Program-made: the position numbers and the translations under genes
Source: Sphingosinicella microcystinivorans
GTDB lineage: Bacteria > Pseudomonadota > Alphaproteobacteria > Sphingomonadales > Sphingomonadaceae
Direction: 5' to 3'
DNA length: 64,000 nucleotides
Assembly: GCF_027941835.1 (NCBI RefSeq)
Contig: NZ_CP116005.1
Location: 620,001 to 684,000, forward strand
Notes under the pieces: generated by a model
Database searches by the model: none
Told to the model about the DNA's origin: nothing
What the model saw: only the letters and a program-made list of their open reading frames with translations
Shown: positions 8,485-17,243 of the stretch, piece after piece
Position numbering within the stretch: the stretch's first letter is position 1
Layout: each line of letters starts with the position of its first letter

Positions 8485-9504
8485 ATGAGACTTTTCCTTG
8501 CCCTCCCGCTCTTCCTGATGCTTGCTTCCGGCGTGATCGCCGCCGACCGCCCCATCGTGATCGCGCATCGCGGCGCGAGCGGGCTGCTTCCCGAACACAC
8601 GATCGCCGCCTACACGCGCGCGATCGACGACGGCGCCGACTTCATCGAGCCCGACCTCGTCCCGACCCGCGACGGCGTGCTGGTGGCGCGGCATGAGAAC
8701 GAGATTTCCGGAACCACCGACGTTGCCGCTCACCCCGAGTTCGCGGATCGCAAACTTACCAAAGTTATCGACGGCGCTGCTGTTACGGGGTGGTTCACCG
8801 AGAACTTCACACTTGCCGAACTGAAGACGCTGCGCGCCCGCGAGCGGCTGCCCGAACTGCGCGGCACGGCGAACGACGGCAGGTTCGAAATCCCGACGCT
8901 GGGCGAGATCATCGCGCTCGCCAAGGCGCGCGGCGTCGGCATCTACCCGGAAACCAAGCACCCGTCCTACTTCGCCTCCATCGGCCTTCCACTCGAGGCG
9001 AAGCTGGCGGCGGCGCTCGACGCCGCGGGCTGGCGCGATGCGGACGCGCCCGTGTTCATCCAGTCGTTCGAGGTGGACAACCTGAAACGGCTGAAGGCGA
9101 TGACGGGCGTCCGCCTCATCCAGCTGGTCGCGGCAGAGGGCGGACCGGCGGACGGCGCCCATGCGCGCTACGCCGACATGCTGACGCCGGAAGGGCTCAA
9201 GGCGATCGCGGCCTATGCCGACGGTATCGGCCCCGAAAAGGGGCTCATCATCCCGCGCAGCGCCGACGGCACGCTCGCAGCGCCGACCCGGCTCGTTGCC
9301 GACGCCCATGCCGCAGGGCTCAAGGTCCATCCGTGGACGTTCCGCGCCGAGAACCATTTCCTGCCCGCCGACCACCGGCAGGGCGAAGACCCGCGCGCGC
9401 ACGGCGATCTCGCCCAAGAGATCCGGGCCTATCTCGCCGCCGGGATCGACGGCCTGTTCAGCGACTTCACCGCCGAAGCCGTCGCGGCGCGGGACGGCCG
9501 CTAG
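8485..9504 (+). CDS. glpQ: Periplasmic glycerophosphodiester phosphodiesterase
   Basis: Hydrolyses glycerophosphodiesters from phospholipid turnover to glycerol-3-phosphate and an alcohol. A 20-residue signal peptide ending in V-I-A-A precedes the GDPD TIM barrel. The barrel opens with I-A-H-R-G-A-S (catalytic His28, Arg29) and the metal ligands of F-I-E-P-D (Glu55, Asp57), with His70 in the next strand. The 339-residue length and the insertion after the first strands fit the periplasmic GlpQ type. Its TAG stop shares the palindromic CTAG with the stop of the convergent der gene. Confidence 0.9.
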   Translation: MRLFLALPLFLMLASGVIAADRPIVIAHRGASGLLPEHTIAAYTRAIDDGADFIEPDLVPTRDGVLVARHENEISGTTDVAAHPEFADRKLTKVIDGAAVTGWFTENFTLAELKTLRARERLPELRGTANDGRFEIPTLGEIIALAKARGVGIYPETKHPSYFASIGLPLEAKLAAALDAAGWRDADAPVFIQSFEVDNLKRLKAMTGVRLIQLVAAEGGPADGAHARYADMLTPEGLKAIAAYADGIGPEKGLIIPRSADGTLAAPTRLVADAHAAGLKVHPWTFRAENHFLPADHRQGEDPRAHGDLAQEIRAYLAAGIDGLFSDFTAEAVAARDGR

Positions 9505-10868
9505 GAGCGGTCCCTGTCGAAGGGATTCTTGCCGCCCCTCAGCGTCAGCCGGATCGGCACGCCGGTGAAGCCGAGATCGTCGCGCAGCGAGTTGACGAGG
9601 TAGCGGCGGTAGCTTTCCGGAAGCTCGGTGAGGCGGTTGCCGAAGATCACGAACGAGGGCGGGCGCGTGTTCACCTGCGTCACATAGCGGAGCTTCAGGC
9701 GCTTGCCGTCGGGCGCGGGCGGCGGGTTGCGCGCGGTCGCGCCCTCGAACCAGCGGTTGAGGCGGCTCGTCGGCACGCGGCGGCTCCACGCCTCGCGCTG
9801 CTCGAAGGCGACCTTGACGAGCGTGTCGAGACCCTTGCCGGTCATGCCCGAGACGGTGAGCAGCGGCACGCCCTTGATCTGGGCGAGCCCCTCCTCGAGC
9901 GCCTTGCGGACGCCCTGAAAGAGCCGCGACTGGTCTTCGGCCGCGTCCCACTTGTTGAACGCGATGACGAGCGCGCGGCCCTCCTCGATCACCATGTCGG
10001 CGATGCGCAGGTCCTGCGCCTCGAGGCCGAGCGTCGCATCGAGCAGCAGCACGACGACCTCGGCGAAATCGATGGCGCGGCGCGTGTCCGCGACCGAGAG
10101 CTTCTCCAGCTTCTCCTGAACCTTCGCCTTCTTGCGGACGCCGGCCGTGTCGATCAGACGCACGGGGCGGCCCTGCCAGGTCCACTCGATGGCGATGCTG
10201 TCGCGCGTGATCCCCGCTTCCGGGCCGGTGACGAGACGGTCCTGCCCGAGCAGCGTGTTGATGAGCGTGGACTTGCCCGCGTTCGGACGCCCGACGATGG
10301 CGAGCTTGAGCGGGCCTTCCGCCTCGCCCTCCGCATCCGATTCATCGGCCGCCGCGGCGACCGCGGCATCGACGTGCGGCGCAAGCGCCTCGAACAGGTC
10401 GGCGAGCCCCTCGCCGTGCTCTGCGGAGATGCCGACCGGCTCGCCGAAGCCGAGTGCGTAGGCTTCGAGGATGCCCGCGTCGCCCGAGCGGCCTTCCGCC
10501 TTGTTGGCGACGAGCACAACGGGCACCTTCGCGGTGCGCAGCCAGTCCGCGAAGTGCCGGTCCATCGGCGTGAGGCCGGCGCGGGAATCAATCACAAGCA
10601 GCGCCGCCGCGGCATCTTCGAGCGCGGCCTCGGTCTGCGCGCGCATCCGCCCCGAGAGCGTGTCCGGCCCAGCGTCCTCCAGCCCTGCCGTGTCGACAGC
10701 GATGAAATCGAGATCGAACAGCGTCGCATCGCCCTCGCGGCGGTCGCGCGTCACGCCCGGCGTGTCGTCGACGAGCGCGAGGCGCTTGCCGACGAGCCGG
10801 TTGAACAGCGTCGACTTGCCGACGTTCGGGCGCCCAATGATGACGACCTTGGGTTTTGTGCTGGTCAT
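9501..10868 (-). CDS. der: Ribosome assembly GTPase Der (EngA)
   Basis: Essential tandem-domain GTPase for 50S subunit maturation. Two G domains are clear. The first P-loop is G-R-P-N-V-G-K-S-T near the N-terminus and the second is G-R-P-N-A-G-K-S-T about 200 residues later. A C-terminal KH-like domain follows, containing [11 protein letters not shown]. The ATG at 10868 gives 455 residues. An alternative ATG seven codons upstream would begin inside an 18-base inverted repeat. It is the last gene of a yfgM-bamB-der run that is also conserved in enterobacteria. Confidence 0.95.
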   Translation of the reverse strand: MTSTKPKVVIIGRPNVGKSTLFNRLVGKRLALVDDTPGVTRDRREGDATLFDLDFIAVDTAGLEDAGPDTLSGRMRAQTEAALEDAAAALLVIDSRAGLTPMDRHFADWLRTAKVPVVLVANKAEGRSGDAGILEAYALGFGEPVGISAEHGEGLADLFEALAPHVDAAVAAAADESDAEGEAEGPLKLAIVGRPNAGKSTLINTLLGQDRLVTGPEAGITRDSIAIEWTWQGRPVRLIDTAGVRKKAKVQEKLEKLSVADTRRAIDFAEVVVLLLDATLGLEAQDLRIADMVIEEGRALVIAFNKWDAAEDQSRLFQGVRKALEEGLAQIKGVPLLTVSGMTGKGLDTLVKVAFEQREAWSRRVPTSRLNRWFEGATARNPPPAPDGKRLKLRYVTQVNTRPPSFVIFGNRLTELPESYRRYLVNSLRDDLGFTGVPIRLTLRGGKNPFDRDRS

Positions 10869-10874
10869 GGCTTT

Positions 10875-11018
10875 AGGGCCGATCGACATTCAGCCCTGAC
10901 GGCCTGCAAATGGCGGCTTCCCGCGCTTCCGATGCTCACGCACCTCACGTGCGCTGCGCTTCGGGTCACGGAAATCCACCATTTTCGGCTCGTCATCATC
11001 TGAATGTCGATCGGCCCT
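10875..11018. repeat. 18-base inverted repeat between bamB and der
   Basis: The arm AGGGCCGATCGACATTCA (10875-10892) is repeated exactly inverted at 11001-11018, with 108 bases between. One arm lies at the 5' end of der and the other overlaps the bamB stop codon. The spacing is too long for a simple intrinsic terminator. It could be a small mobile palindrome or an mRNA processing structure in the bamB-der transcript. Confidence 0.75.
10890..10982 (-). CDS. Possible 30-codon ORF between bamB and der
   Basis: An ATG at 10982 opens 30 codons coding for a very basic peptide (M-V-D-F-R-D-P-K-R-S, then several Arg/Lys, ending G-R-Q-G). Its TGA runs straight into an ATG in frame with der (TGAATG), which would suit translational coupling. 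There is no strong ribosome site, and the frame lies inside the inverted repeat interval. It may be chance; included because no other gene explains this gap. Confidence 0.25.
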   Translation of the reverse strand: MVDFRDPKRSAREVREHRKRGKPPFAGRQG

Positions 11019-12342
11019 AGCGGTAGGCGCTCAGGCGGCCGTCCTCGGAGAGGATGTAGAGCGTGTTGTCGGCGACCGCGGGCTCGAGGAAAATATCCTT
11101 CCCCACCTCTTTCGTGGACAGCACGGTGCCGTCGGCCGGGGACACCGTGACGAGCTCGCCCTCGCTGTTGACGAGGTAGAGACGGTCCGACGCCAGCACC
11201 GGCCCCTGCCAGATGATCGGGTTCTTGCGCTTCTTGACGTTGCGCCAGCGCTGAAGCTGCGTCACCCAGCGCACGCGGCCGTCCGCGCGCTGCACGGCGA
11301 CGAGCTCACCGTCCACGGTCACCGCGAAGATATATTCGCCCGCGACCCACGGCATCGAGGTGCCCGCGAAATTGCGTTCCCAGACGCGCTGGCCGGTCGA
11401 CAGGTCGAGCGCCACCATGCGGCCGCCGTGCCCGATCGCGTAGACGCGGCCCTCGCTGATGACCGCCGAGGCGTCGATGTCGCTGAGCGCGGCGAGCGAG
11501 GTGGTGGAGCCGGTGCGGTTCAGCGCGTCCTGCCAGACGCCGCGGCCGTTCTCGACGCGCAAGGCGATGAGCTCGCCGCTGGAGAAGCCGACGACGGCCG
11601 TGCCGAGCGCAACGGCGGGCGCCGCGGTGCCGAGCAGGCCGGCGGGCTCGACGGTCGCGGCGTTTTCCCAGAGCGTTTCGCCGGTCGCGGTGGAGAGCAC
11701 CTGCAACTGGTTGTCCTGCGTCATCACGAAAAGCTGCGTGCCCTCGACGGAGGGCGCGCCGCGCAGCGGCATACCGATGTCCACGCGCCACGCCTCCGCG
11801 CCGGTCGCGGCATCATAGGCCGCGACGAGGCCGTAACCAGAGGTCGCATAGACGCGGCCGCCATCGGTGGCGACGCCGCCGCCGAACGCGACATTGTCGG
11901 ATTCGCCAGCCTTGCGCAGGGTCGCCGACCAGAGCTGGCCGCCGTTCGCGGCGCTGAACGCGCGAACCACCGATTCCGTGTCGATCGTGTAGACGCGCCC
12001 GCCCGTGACAACCGGTCCGGCCGTGAGACGGCGCCCCCGGTCGCTGCCGCGGCCGATGGAGACCGACCACGCCCGCGAGGGGTTCTCACGCAGGCTGAGA
12101 TGGCCGAGCGCCTTCGACGCGCTGCCGCCGGGCTGCGTCCAGTCCGCATTGACGACCGGCGGAGGCAGCGCGACCGCGGTCTCGGCAAGGTCGGGATCGG
12201 CGGTCGTCCGCGCCTCGTAGGTGAGCACCGCGAGGCGCTCTCCGGCCAGCTTCGACTTGTTCTTGTCTCCGCCGCCGCGAAAGATTCCGCAGCTGGCGAG
12301 CGCCAGCACCAGCGGCAGGGCGACAATAAGCGATTTACGCAT
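11017..12342 (-). CDS. bamB: Outer-membrane assembly lipoprotein BamB
   Basis: Lipoprotein of the BAM complex that folds beta-barrel proteins into the outer membrane. The signal peptide ends in a lipobox L-A-S-C (lipidated Cys about residue 18). The rest is a run of PQQ-type WD-like blades, for example G-G-R-V-Y-T-I-D-T, G-R-V-Y-A-T-S-G and G-R-V-Y-A-I-G-H-G, making the eight-bladed propeller. The 441-residue length is somewhat longer than E. coli BamB, as is common in alphaproteobacteria. Its ATG overlaps the stop of the upstream yfgM-like gene by one base. Confidence 0.92.
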   Translation of the reverse strand: MRKSLIVALPLVLALASCGIFRGGGDKNKSKLAGERLAVLTYEARTTADPDLAETAVALPPPVVNADWTQPGGSASKALGHLSLRENPSRAWSVSIGRGSDRGRRLTAGPVVTGGRVYTIDTESVVRAFSAANGGQLWSATLRKAGESDNVAFGGGVATDGGRVYATSGYGLVAAYDAATGAEAWRVDIGMPLRGAPSVEGTQLFVMTQDNQLQVLSTATGETLWENAATVEPAGLLGTAAPAVALGTAVVGFSSGELIALRVENGRGVWQDALNRTGSTTSLAALSDIDASAVISEGRVYAIGHGGRMVALDLSTGQRVWERNFAGTSMPWVAGEYIFAVTVDGELVAVQRADGRVRWVTQLQRWRNVKKRKNPIIWQGPVLASDRLYLVNSEGELVTVSPADGTVLSTKEVGKDIFLEPAVADNTLYILSEDGRLSAYR

Positions 12343-13091
12343 CAGTTCTTTCCGGTTGTCGCGCCGGTTGCCGGGGCATCGGCTGCGGAAGCGGGAGTTG
12401 AGGGGACATCCGCATCGGGCAGGCTGCCGAGCGAGGCCGCCAGCTGTTGCGCGCGCTGCCGCAGAGACGGCGCGATGGTTTCGTCCGACGAGATCGCGGC
12501 GAAGATCGGCCCCGCAAGCTCGGGCTTGCCTTCATTGATATAGGCGACCGCGAGCATTTCGCCCGCGACGCCGAACCACGGCGCGCCGGGCTGCGCGAGC
12601 GGCTTCAGCCGCGTCACGACCTCGGCGGGCGCGAGCGTATCGTATTCGACGCGCACCGCCGTGATGCTCGCGAGATCGCGCAGCGGCTGCGGCAGTTTCC
12701 TGTCGGCGGCGAGCGCCTGATACTCGGCGAGCGCCGCGGCATTGTCGCCGTTCTCGACCGCGCGCGACGCCTTGGTGAAGCGGGCGAGCACGGTGTAGCC
12801 GCCGTACTCGCCGGTCGCGAAGCGCTCGATCTCCTGAACCGCCTTGGCGTTGCCAAGCTCCAGCCCCTGCTGCGCCGCCGAGAATTCCTCGCTGAGCACG
12901 CCGACCTTGCGGACCTGCTCCTCGCGCCACCAGAGGAAGCCGGCGAGCGCGACGAGGCCGAGGCCGATCGCGATGACGATCCAGCGCCCGTAGCGGTTCC
13001 AGAACCCGGCGAGCTGATCCTTGCGGACTTCCTCGTCAACCTCGCGGAAGAAGGCGTCTTCGGGCGCCGTGCCCGATGGTTCCCTGGCCAA
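12342..13091 (-). CDS. YfgM-like TPR membrane protein
   Basis: A single N-terminal transmembrane helix (about residues 36-57, W-I-V-I-A-I-G-L-G-L and onward) is followed by a periplasmic helical repeat region of the DUF2133/YfgM type. The C-terminal tail is Ala/Thr/Pro rich. In E. coli YfgM associates with the Sec translocon and periplasmic chaperones. Position directly upstream of bamB and der supports the same identity here. The start is set at TTG 13091, because GAGAGG lies six bases upstream and no ATG is near the conserved N-terminus. Confidence 0.82.
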   Translation of the reverse strand: MAREPSGTAPEDAFFREVDEEVRKDQLAGFWNRYGRWIVIAIGLGLVALAGFLWWREEQVRKVGVLSEEFSAAQQGLELGNAKAVQEIERFATGEYGGYTVLARFTKASRAVENGDNAAALAEYQALAADRKLPQPLRDLASITAVRVEYDTLAPAEVVTRLKPLAQPGAPWFGVAGEMLAVAYINEGKPELAGPIFAAISSDETIAPSLRQRAQQLAASLGSLPDADVPSTPASAADAPATGATTGKN

Positions 13092-13151
13092 TGTCGTGCC
13101 TCTCAAAATGTGCGCGGGACCATAGCGATGGCCGCGCGCGCACGCAAAACC

Positions 13152-14027
13152 CTATTTTTCCTCGTCGGCCCGGTAGAGGTTGTCCTCCGTGGGGAAGGTC
13201 CGCGCGCGCACGTCGGCCGCATAGGCCTTCACCGCGTCCGCCACGACCTTCGACATCGCGCCGTAGCGCTTCACGAACTTCGGCGTCCGCTCGAACAGGC
13301 CGAGCATGTCCTCCGCCACCAGCACCTGACCGTCGCACTGCGCCGAGGCGCCGATGCCGATGGTCGGGCACGCCACCTTCTGCGTGATCTCGATGGCGAT
13401 CGGCTCCATCACGCCCTCGATGACGATCGAGAAGGCCCCGGCGTCCGCCATCGCCACGGCATCGCCGACGATCGAACGCGCCTCCGCCTCGCTCTTGCCG
13501 CGCACGCCGTAGCCGCCGAGAATGTTCACCGCCTGCGGCGTGAGGCCGACATGCGCCATCACCGGGATGCCGCGCGAGGTGAGGAACTCCACCGTCGGCG
13601 CGAGCACCTTGCCGCCTTCGAGCTTCACGGCGGCGGCGCCGGTTTCCTTCAAAAGCCGCGAGGCGTTGGTGAACGCCTGCTCCGGCGAGGCCTCGTAGCT
13701 GCCGAACGGCATGTCGACGATGACGGCGGCGTGATAGCTGCCGCGCACGACGGCAGCGCCGTGCGCGCACATCATCTCCATCGTCACGGCCACCGTATGC
13801 GGCAGGCCGTAGATCACCTGCCCCAGCGAATCGCCGACGAGCAGCATGTCGCAGTGCGGGTCCATGATCTGCGCCATGCGGACCGTGTAGGCGGTGAGCA
13901 TGACGAGCGGCTCGCCGCCCTTGCGCTGCCGGATGCGCGGCACCGTGAGGCGCTTCATCGGCGCCGGGGTGGGGTTGGCACGGCTCGTCGAGGTGTCGAG
14001 CGTGAGCGTCGTCGAGGTCGTAGACAT
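13152..14027 (-). CDS. panB: 3-methyl-2-oxobutanoate hydroxymethyltransferase
   Basis: First committed enzyme of pantothenate (coenzyme A) synthesis. It transfers a hydroxymethyl group from 5,10-methylene-THF to alpha-ketoisovalerate to give ketopantoate. Family blocks are evident: [14 protein letters not shown] (metal-binding Asp), V-K-L-E-G-G (catalytic region) and [14 protein letters not shown]. At 291 residues it is slightly longer than average because of a Ser/Thr-rich N-terminal extension. An internal ATG at codon 24 is an alternative start. Confidence 0.95.
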   Translation of the reverse strand: MSTTSTTLTLDTSTSRANPTPAPMKRLTVPRIRQRKGGEPLVMLTAYTVRMAQIMDPHCDMLLVGDSLGQVIYGLPHTVAVTMEMMCAHGAAVVRGSYHAAVIVDMPFGSYEASPEQAFTNASRLLKETGAAAVKLEGGKVLAPTVEFLTSRGIPVMAHVGLTPQAVNILGGYGVRGKSEAEARSIVGDAVAMADAGAFSIVIEGVMEPIAIEITQKVACPTIGIGASAQCDGQVLVAEDMLGLFERTPKFVKRYGAMSKVVADAVKAYAADVRARTFPTEDNLYRADEEK

Positions 14028-14102
14028 GGGTGCGGCTTGTAACGCCTCCGTGCAGGCGTGGAAAGTTCTTGGGGAAAGCCCGGGAGGACCCCGGCGAGAC
14101 GC

Positions 14103-14447
14103 TCAGCGGAGCGCGGCGGCGTAAGCCTCCGGCTTGAAACCGGCGAGCCGCGCCTTGCCGTCATCGAGGATGGGGCGCTTGATCATCGAAGGCTGCGCCA
14201 GCATCAGGTCCACCGCCTTCCGCGCGTCGAGGTTCCCGCGGTCCGCCTCCGGCAGCTTGCGGAACGTCGTCCCGGCGCGGTTGAGCACGGTTTCCCAGCC
14301 GAGCTCCTTCACCCATGCCTCGAGCCGCGCGCGGTCGATGCCCGCCTTCTTGTAGTCGTGGAACGCGTAGTCGACGCCGTTCGCCTCAAGCCACGCGCGT
14401 GCCTTCTTCACCGTGTCGCAGTTCGGAATCCCGTACATCGTCACCAT
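14103..14447 (-). CDS. ArsC/Spx-family thioredoxin-fold reductase
   Basis: A 114-residue thioredoxin-fold protein of the ArsC/Spx/YffB family. It opens M-Y-G-I-P-N-C-D-T-V-K-K-A, where the single Cys followed by D-T-V-K-K is typical of the YffB branch, not of true arsenate reductases. It keeps the R-P-I-L box. The physiological substrate of YffB-type proteins is uncertain. Nothing nearby suggests an arsenic role; the real arsenic operon of this window is near 59.5 kb. Confidence 0.85.
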   Translation of the reverse strand: MVTMYGIPNCDTVKKARAWLEANGVDYAFHDYKKAGIDRARLEAWVKELGWETVLNRAGTTFRKLPEADRGNLDARKAVDLMLAQPSMIKRPILDDGKARLAGFKPEAYAAALR

Positions 14448-14527
14448 CGTCTCATGCTCCCGATCCTTGTCGCCGCGCCCCAAGCCCGCATTGACCTGTT
14501 GCCGCCGATCCGCGAGGCTGGCCGCCC

Positions 14528-15058
14528 ATGAAGAACCTGCCGCTCGCCCGCGTCTACCAGCTGCTCGAACCGGGGCCGGTCGTGCTGCTGACCACCGCCG
14601 CGAAGGGCCGCAGCAACGTGATGACCATGTCGTGGCATATGATGGTGGAGTTCACGCCGCCGCTCGTCGCCTGCGTCGTCAGCCCCGCCGACCACAGCTT
14701 CCGGGCGCTGCGCGCGACGAAGGAGTGCGTGATCGCGGTTCCGGCCGTCGCGCTCGCGCCGAAGGTGGTCGGGATCGGCAACTGCTCGGGCCGCGACGTC
14801 GACAAGTTCGAACGGTTCGGGCTGACGCCGGTTCCGGCGCGCATGGTGGCGCCGCCGCTCGTCGCCGAATGCTTCGCCAACCTCGAATGCCGGGTGGCGG
14901 ACACGCGGCTCGTGAACGCCTACAGCCTGTTCGTGCTGGAGGTCGTGAAGGCGTGGACCGATCCCGCGCAGAAGGAGCCGCGCACGATCCACCATCGGGG
15001 CTACGGCCGCTTCGCGGTGGACGGCGAGACGATCACGCTCGCCTCGAAGATGCCCTGA
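14528..15058 (+). CDS. Flavin reductase-like domain protein
   Basis: A 176-residue FMN-binding split-barrel protein of the flavin reductase-like/DIM6-NTAB type, which uses or reduces FMN. The N-terminal V-V-L-L-T-T and the phosphate-contact block N-V-M-T-M-S-W-H-M fit the family. It also has the characteristic H-S-F-R-A-L-R-A-T-K-E-C-V region. The partner oxidase is not apparent. This is the last intact host-type gene on the left: 20 bases after its stop comes the guaA remnant that marks the edge of the integrated elements. Confidence 0.85.
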   Translation: MKNLPLARVYQLLEPGPVVLLTTAAKGRSNVMTMSWHMMVEFTPPLVACVVSPADHSFRALRATKECVIAVPAVALAPKVVGIGNCSGRDVDKFERFGLTPVPARMVAPPLVAECFANLECRVADTRLVNAYSLFVLEVVKAWTDPAQKEPRTIHHRGYGRFAVDGETITLASKMP

Positions 15059-15077
15059 CCGCCTCACTCCGACCGCC

Positions 15078-15092
15078 TCACTCCCACTCGAT
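15078..15092 (-). other. guaA: attL core: 3' remnant of guaA
   Basis: TCACTCCCACTCGAT, read on the minus strand, encodes I-E-W-E-stop, the conserved C-terminus of GMP synthase. The bases to its right do not continue guaA (they read L-L-M before the I), so this is the cut-off tail left by integration. The guaA body is expected beyond the right end of the element array, outside the window. Confidence 0.8.
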
Positions 15093-15153
15093 CATCAACA
15101 GCTCACGCAAGTCCGCGTGGTTAAAGGGATTTGCTTTGATCGACATAGGCCGT

Positions 15154-15172
15154 TACCGTCGCTTTTACCGTC
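15154..15172 (+). repeat. Candidate integrase arm sites, left end of element 1
   Basis: Two TACCGTC repeats (15154-15160 and 15166-15172) with a 12-base period start 76 bases inside the attL core. The same heptamer recurs several times at the right end upstream of the integrase gene. This fits the arm-type sites bound by the N-terminal domain of P4/lambda-like integrases (family knowledge plus inference). Confidence 0.65.
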
Positions 15173-15233
15173 AGAAAAACAGGTCCTTTGCTGGCGCGGG
15201 TTTACGCGGCATCGGCTCATCATCAATCAGCGC

Positions 15234-16154
15234 TTAGGATACCGCAGCCAGTCGCGTAGCGAGCAAGTCGGCCTGCTCGGCAAACTTCTTCGCATCGGTC
15301 TTCTGCAACTGCGCCAGGTTGCGCAGCTTCCAGCGGATGCCAGGCAGATGTTCGAGGTGTGCGATGCCCAGCAGCGACCACTCCGGCGTGCCAGCGGCCA
15401 GCGACAGCAGGAAGCGCCGCTCGTCGTCGTCCAAGCCCTGCTGGATTTCGCGCACCATGCGCTCGCGGGCAGCAAGCAGCGCATCGAGCGGCACGGGCTC
15501 GGCCGTCATGCCTTGGAAGTTGTGCTCATAGTCATGCCGGATGTCCCGCAGGGGCGTGAATAGCACTTCATGGATCGGCCGATTGCTGCTGGCCAGGTAG
15601 ACCACGAAGGCACGCCGGATGCCGGGCGTGATGCCCTCATGCGCAAAGAGCTGCATCACGTCGAACAGGTCACGTGGGTGCTGCCGATCCAGTGCCGCCA
15701 CCAGCTTGCCGCCGTACACGTCCTCCAGCGACGCCACCGGGATCTCCAGATCAGCCAGCAAAGTGTCGCGGGCAATCGGCGTCAGCGAAGCGCGGCGCAC
15801 CGGTTGCACCGTGCCGCGCATGACGAAGTTGACTTCGACCTTGACCTGAATCGAGCCGCGACGCACCAGCAACTTCGTCTCCCCTGCTGCTGCCGCTGGT
15901 GCGTGCGTCTGGAATCCCCGCTTCTTTAACCGCTCGGCGGCCTGCCGAACGGCCTCGTTGATACGCGCCAACGCCTCGTCACGCGGCAGCGTGTGATCGG
16001 GAAAGACCAGATCGAGATCGACCGACAGACGCGGCATGTCGCGCACAAACAGATTGATCGCCGTGCCGCCCTTCAGCGCAAAGGTGTCATCCGCGAACAC
16101 CAGCGGCGCTACCTGCGTCAGCAGGCGCGCGGTATCGAGATAGGTCTGGTTCAT
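15234..16154 (-). CDS. abiEii: AbiEii-type nucleotidyltransferase toxin
   Basis: Toxin of the type IV AbiE toxin-antitoxin/abortive-infection family, a DNA polymerase beta-like nucleotidyltransferase. The active-site signature is visible: L-K-G-G-T-A-I-N (residues 27-34) followed by V-D-L-D-L (45-49), supplying the two metal-binding Asp. The 306-residue length is normal. Related toxins modify tRNA 3' ends. Its ATG overlaps the stop of the upstream antitoxin gene by four bases, the usual AbiE coupling. It is the outermost gene of the island on this side, where it would help stabilise the element and may give phage defence. Confidence 0.88.
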   Translation of the reverse strand: MNQTYLDTARLLTQVAPLVFADDTFALKGGTAINLFVRDMPRLSVDLDLVFPDHTLPRDEALARINEAVRQAAERLKKRGFQTHAPAAAAGETKLLVRRGSIQVKVEVNFVMRGTVQPVRRASLTPIARDTLLADLEIPVASLEDVYGGKLVAALDRQHPRDLFDVMQLFAHEGITPGIRRAFVVYLASSNRPIHEVLFTPLRDIRHDYEHNFQGMTAEPVPLDALLAARERMVREIQQGLDDDERRFLLSLAAGTPEWSLLGIAHLEHLPGIRWKLRNLAQLQKTDAKKFAEQADLLATRLAAVS

Positions 16155-16888
16155 GGCTTGAGCACCAGCAGGCCGTCGGACGACCGGGACACCCAGGGCC
16201 GGTCGCTACCCGTCGGAAGCGTGGCCGGATCGAGCTTGGCCGCCCAAGGCAGTGACGCCTCGCGGCCGAGTTGCAGGCACAGCCGCACGGTCTTGACGCT
16301 TGTGCAGTGCTGCAACAGTTCGCGCAGCACATCGGCGCGTAGGCCGTAGGCGCTCTCGACGAGTTCGCGGGCTTCCTGCAAGGGCTGGCGCACGCCAACC
16401 TCGCTCAACAGTTCCAGCAATGCGCGCTCCGGCGCCGACACCTGCGGCGCCCCGCTGCGCTTCTCGAACGGGCCGACGTGCAGCAAGGCGTCCGGCTGCT
16501 CATCGAACAGCCGCTTGCGGTGGTACTCGGCCGGGAAGCGTTCGGTGAACCATTGCGGCAAGCGCGCTGCCTTCCAGCCATACAGGTGCAGCACCGGCTG
16601 CTGCGACACGTACTGCCGCACACCGTACCAGTCCAGCGCCGACTTGCCGCCGACGTGCAACCCCTCGAATTGGCGCTGCAACAGCAGCAGGCTGGGATGG
16701 AGCGCCGGGACGTCGTTCGGACGGCAGAACACTCCCCGCGCCAGGCGCGTGAGCCACCCTGCCCGGACGTAGTGAACGGCCAGGTCGGCAGAGATGCCCA
16801 ACGCCGCCAAGTCCTCAGAGGTCAGCGGCGTTCCCGGTGCCAGCCGGGTGTAGAGCGCGTTTAGCTTGCTTGAATTAGTCGTAGCCAT
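16151..16888 (-). CDS. abiEi: AbiEi-type antitoxin and transcriptional regulator
   Basis: A 245-residue protein with an N-terminal winged helix-turn-helix (about residues 8-60: T-S-E-D-L-A-A-L-G-I-S ... G-W-L-T-R-L-A-R-G-V-F) and a C-terminal domain that antagonises the nucleotidyltransferase. AbiEi proteins both neutralise the toxin and repress their own promoter. The ATG at 16888 is preferred over an upstream in-frame ATG, because the helix-turn-helix homology begins just after it. About 130 bases of noncoding DNA separate it from the trb operon end and should hold its promoter. Confidence 0.85.
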   Translation of the reverse strand: MATTNSSKLNALYTRLAPGTPLTSEDLAALGISADLAVHYVRAGWLTRLARGVFCRPNDVPALHPSLLLLQRQFEGLHVGGKSALDWYGVRQYVSQQPVLHLYGWKAARLPQWFTERFPAEYHRKRLFDEQPDALLHVGPFEKRSGAPQVSAPERALLELLSEVGVRQPLQEARELVESAYGLRADVLRELLQHCTSVKTVRLCLQLGREASLPWAAKLDPATLPTGSDRPWVSRSSDGLLVLKP

Positions 16889-17015
16889 GCTACGGTTTTT
16901 ACAACTTTTCCAAGCGATAGTCAATTTAATATGGCGTACCCAGTCGTAGTTTGAATACGATGATGGCAACATATCCAAAATCTCATCCATTCGGCGCAGC
17001 GGCGCGGAAAGACGG

Positions 17016-17243
17016 TTACTTGTCGTCTCCCCTGCCCCGCTTGAATCCCCGATCCGCCGCCATGAACGCCTCCAGCATGTGCGGGATCAGCGTCATGGCA
17101 TCGACCGTCTCACCATACGCCTGCGCGTGCAGCGCAGCGTAGCGGTCAAGGTCGGCCTTCAGGCTGGCCGGGCAGGCGAAGGTCAGCTTGATGCTCTCGG
17201 TCTTGGGCAGCGGCCCGAGCCGCAGCTTCTTGGTCATGCTCAT
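17016..17243 (-). CDS. DUF2274 protein at the end of the trb operon
   Basis: A 75-residue protein starting M-S-M-T-K-K-L-R-L-G-P-L-P. Small proteins of this family are regularly found downstream of trbI in ICEs; their function is not known. A region reading A-C-P-A-S-L-K-A-D-L-D-R-Y-A resembles a ribbon-helix-helix helix, so DNA binding or a conjugation accessory role is possible. Its ATG overlaps the trbI stop by four bases, so it is translationally coupled to the operon. Confidence 0.75.
   Translation of the reverse strand: MSMTKKLRLGPLPKTESIKLTFACPASLKADLDRYAALHAQAYGETVDAMTLIPHMLEAFMAADRGFKRGRGDDK

Noticed and set aside
7861..10185. A 774-codon minus-strand frame crossing the PEP-CTERM, glpQ and der genes
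   Set aside because: It overlaps three well-supported genes and encodes low-complexity Arg-rich sequence; it arises from codon bias.
14103..14447. Arsenate reductase as function of the ArsC-like gene in the host region
   Set aside because: It has the YffB/Spx-type Cys context and no arsenic genes nearby. The real arsenate reductase is at 60630.
15059..15233. A tRNA gene as the integration target at the left edge
   Set aside because: No cloverleaf can be drawn. The core instead matches the 3' end of guaA in reading frame.
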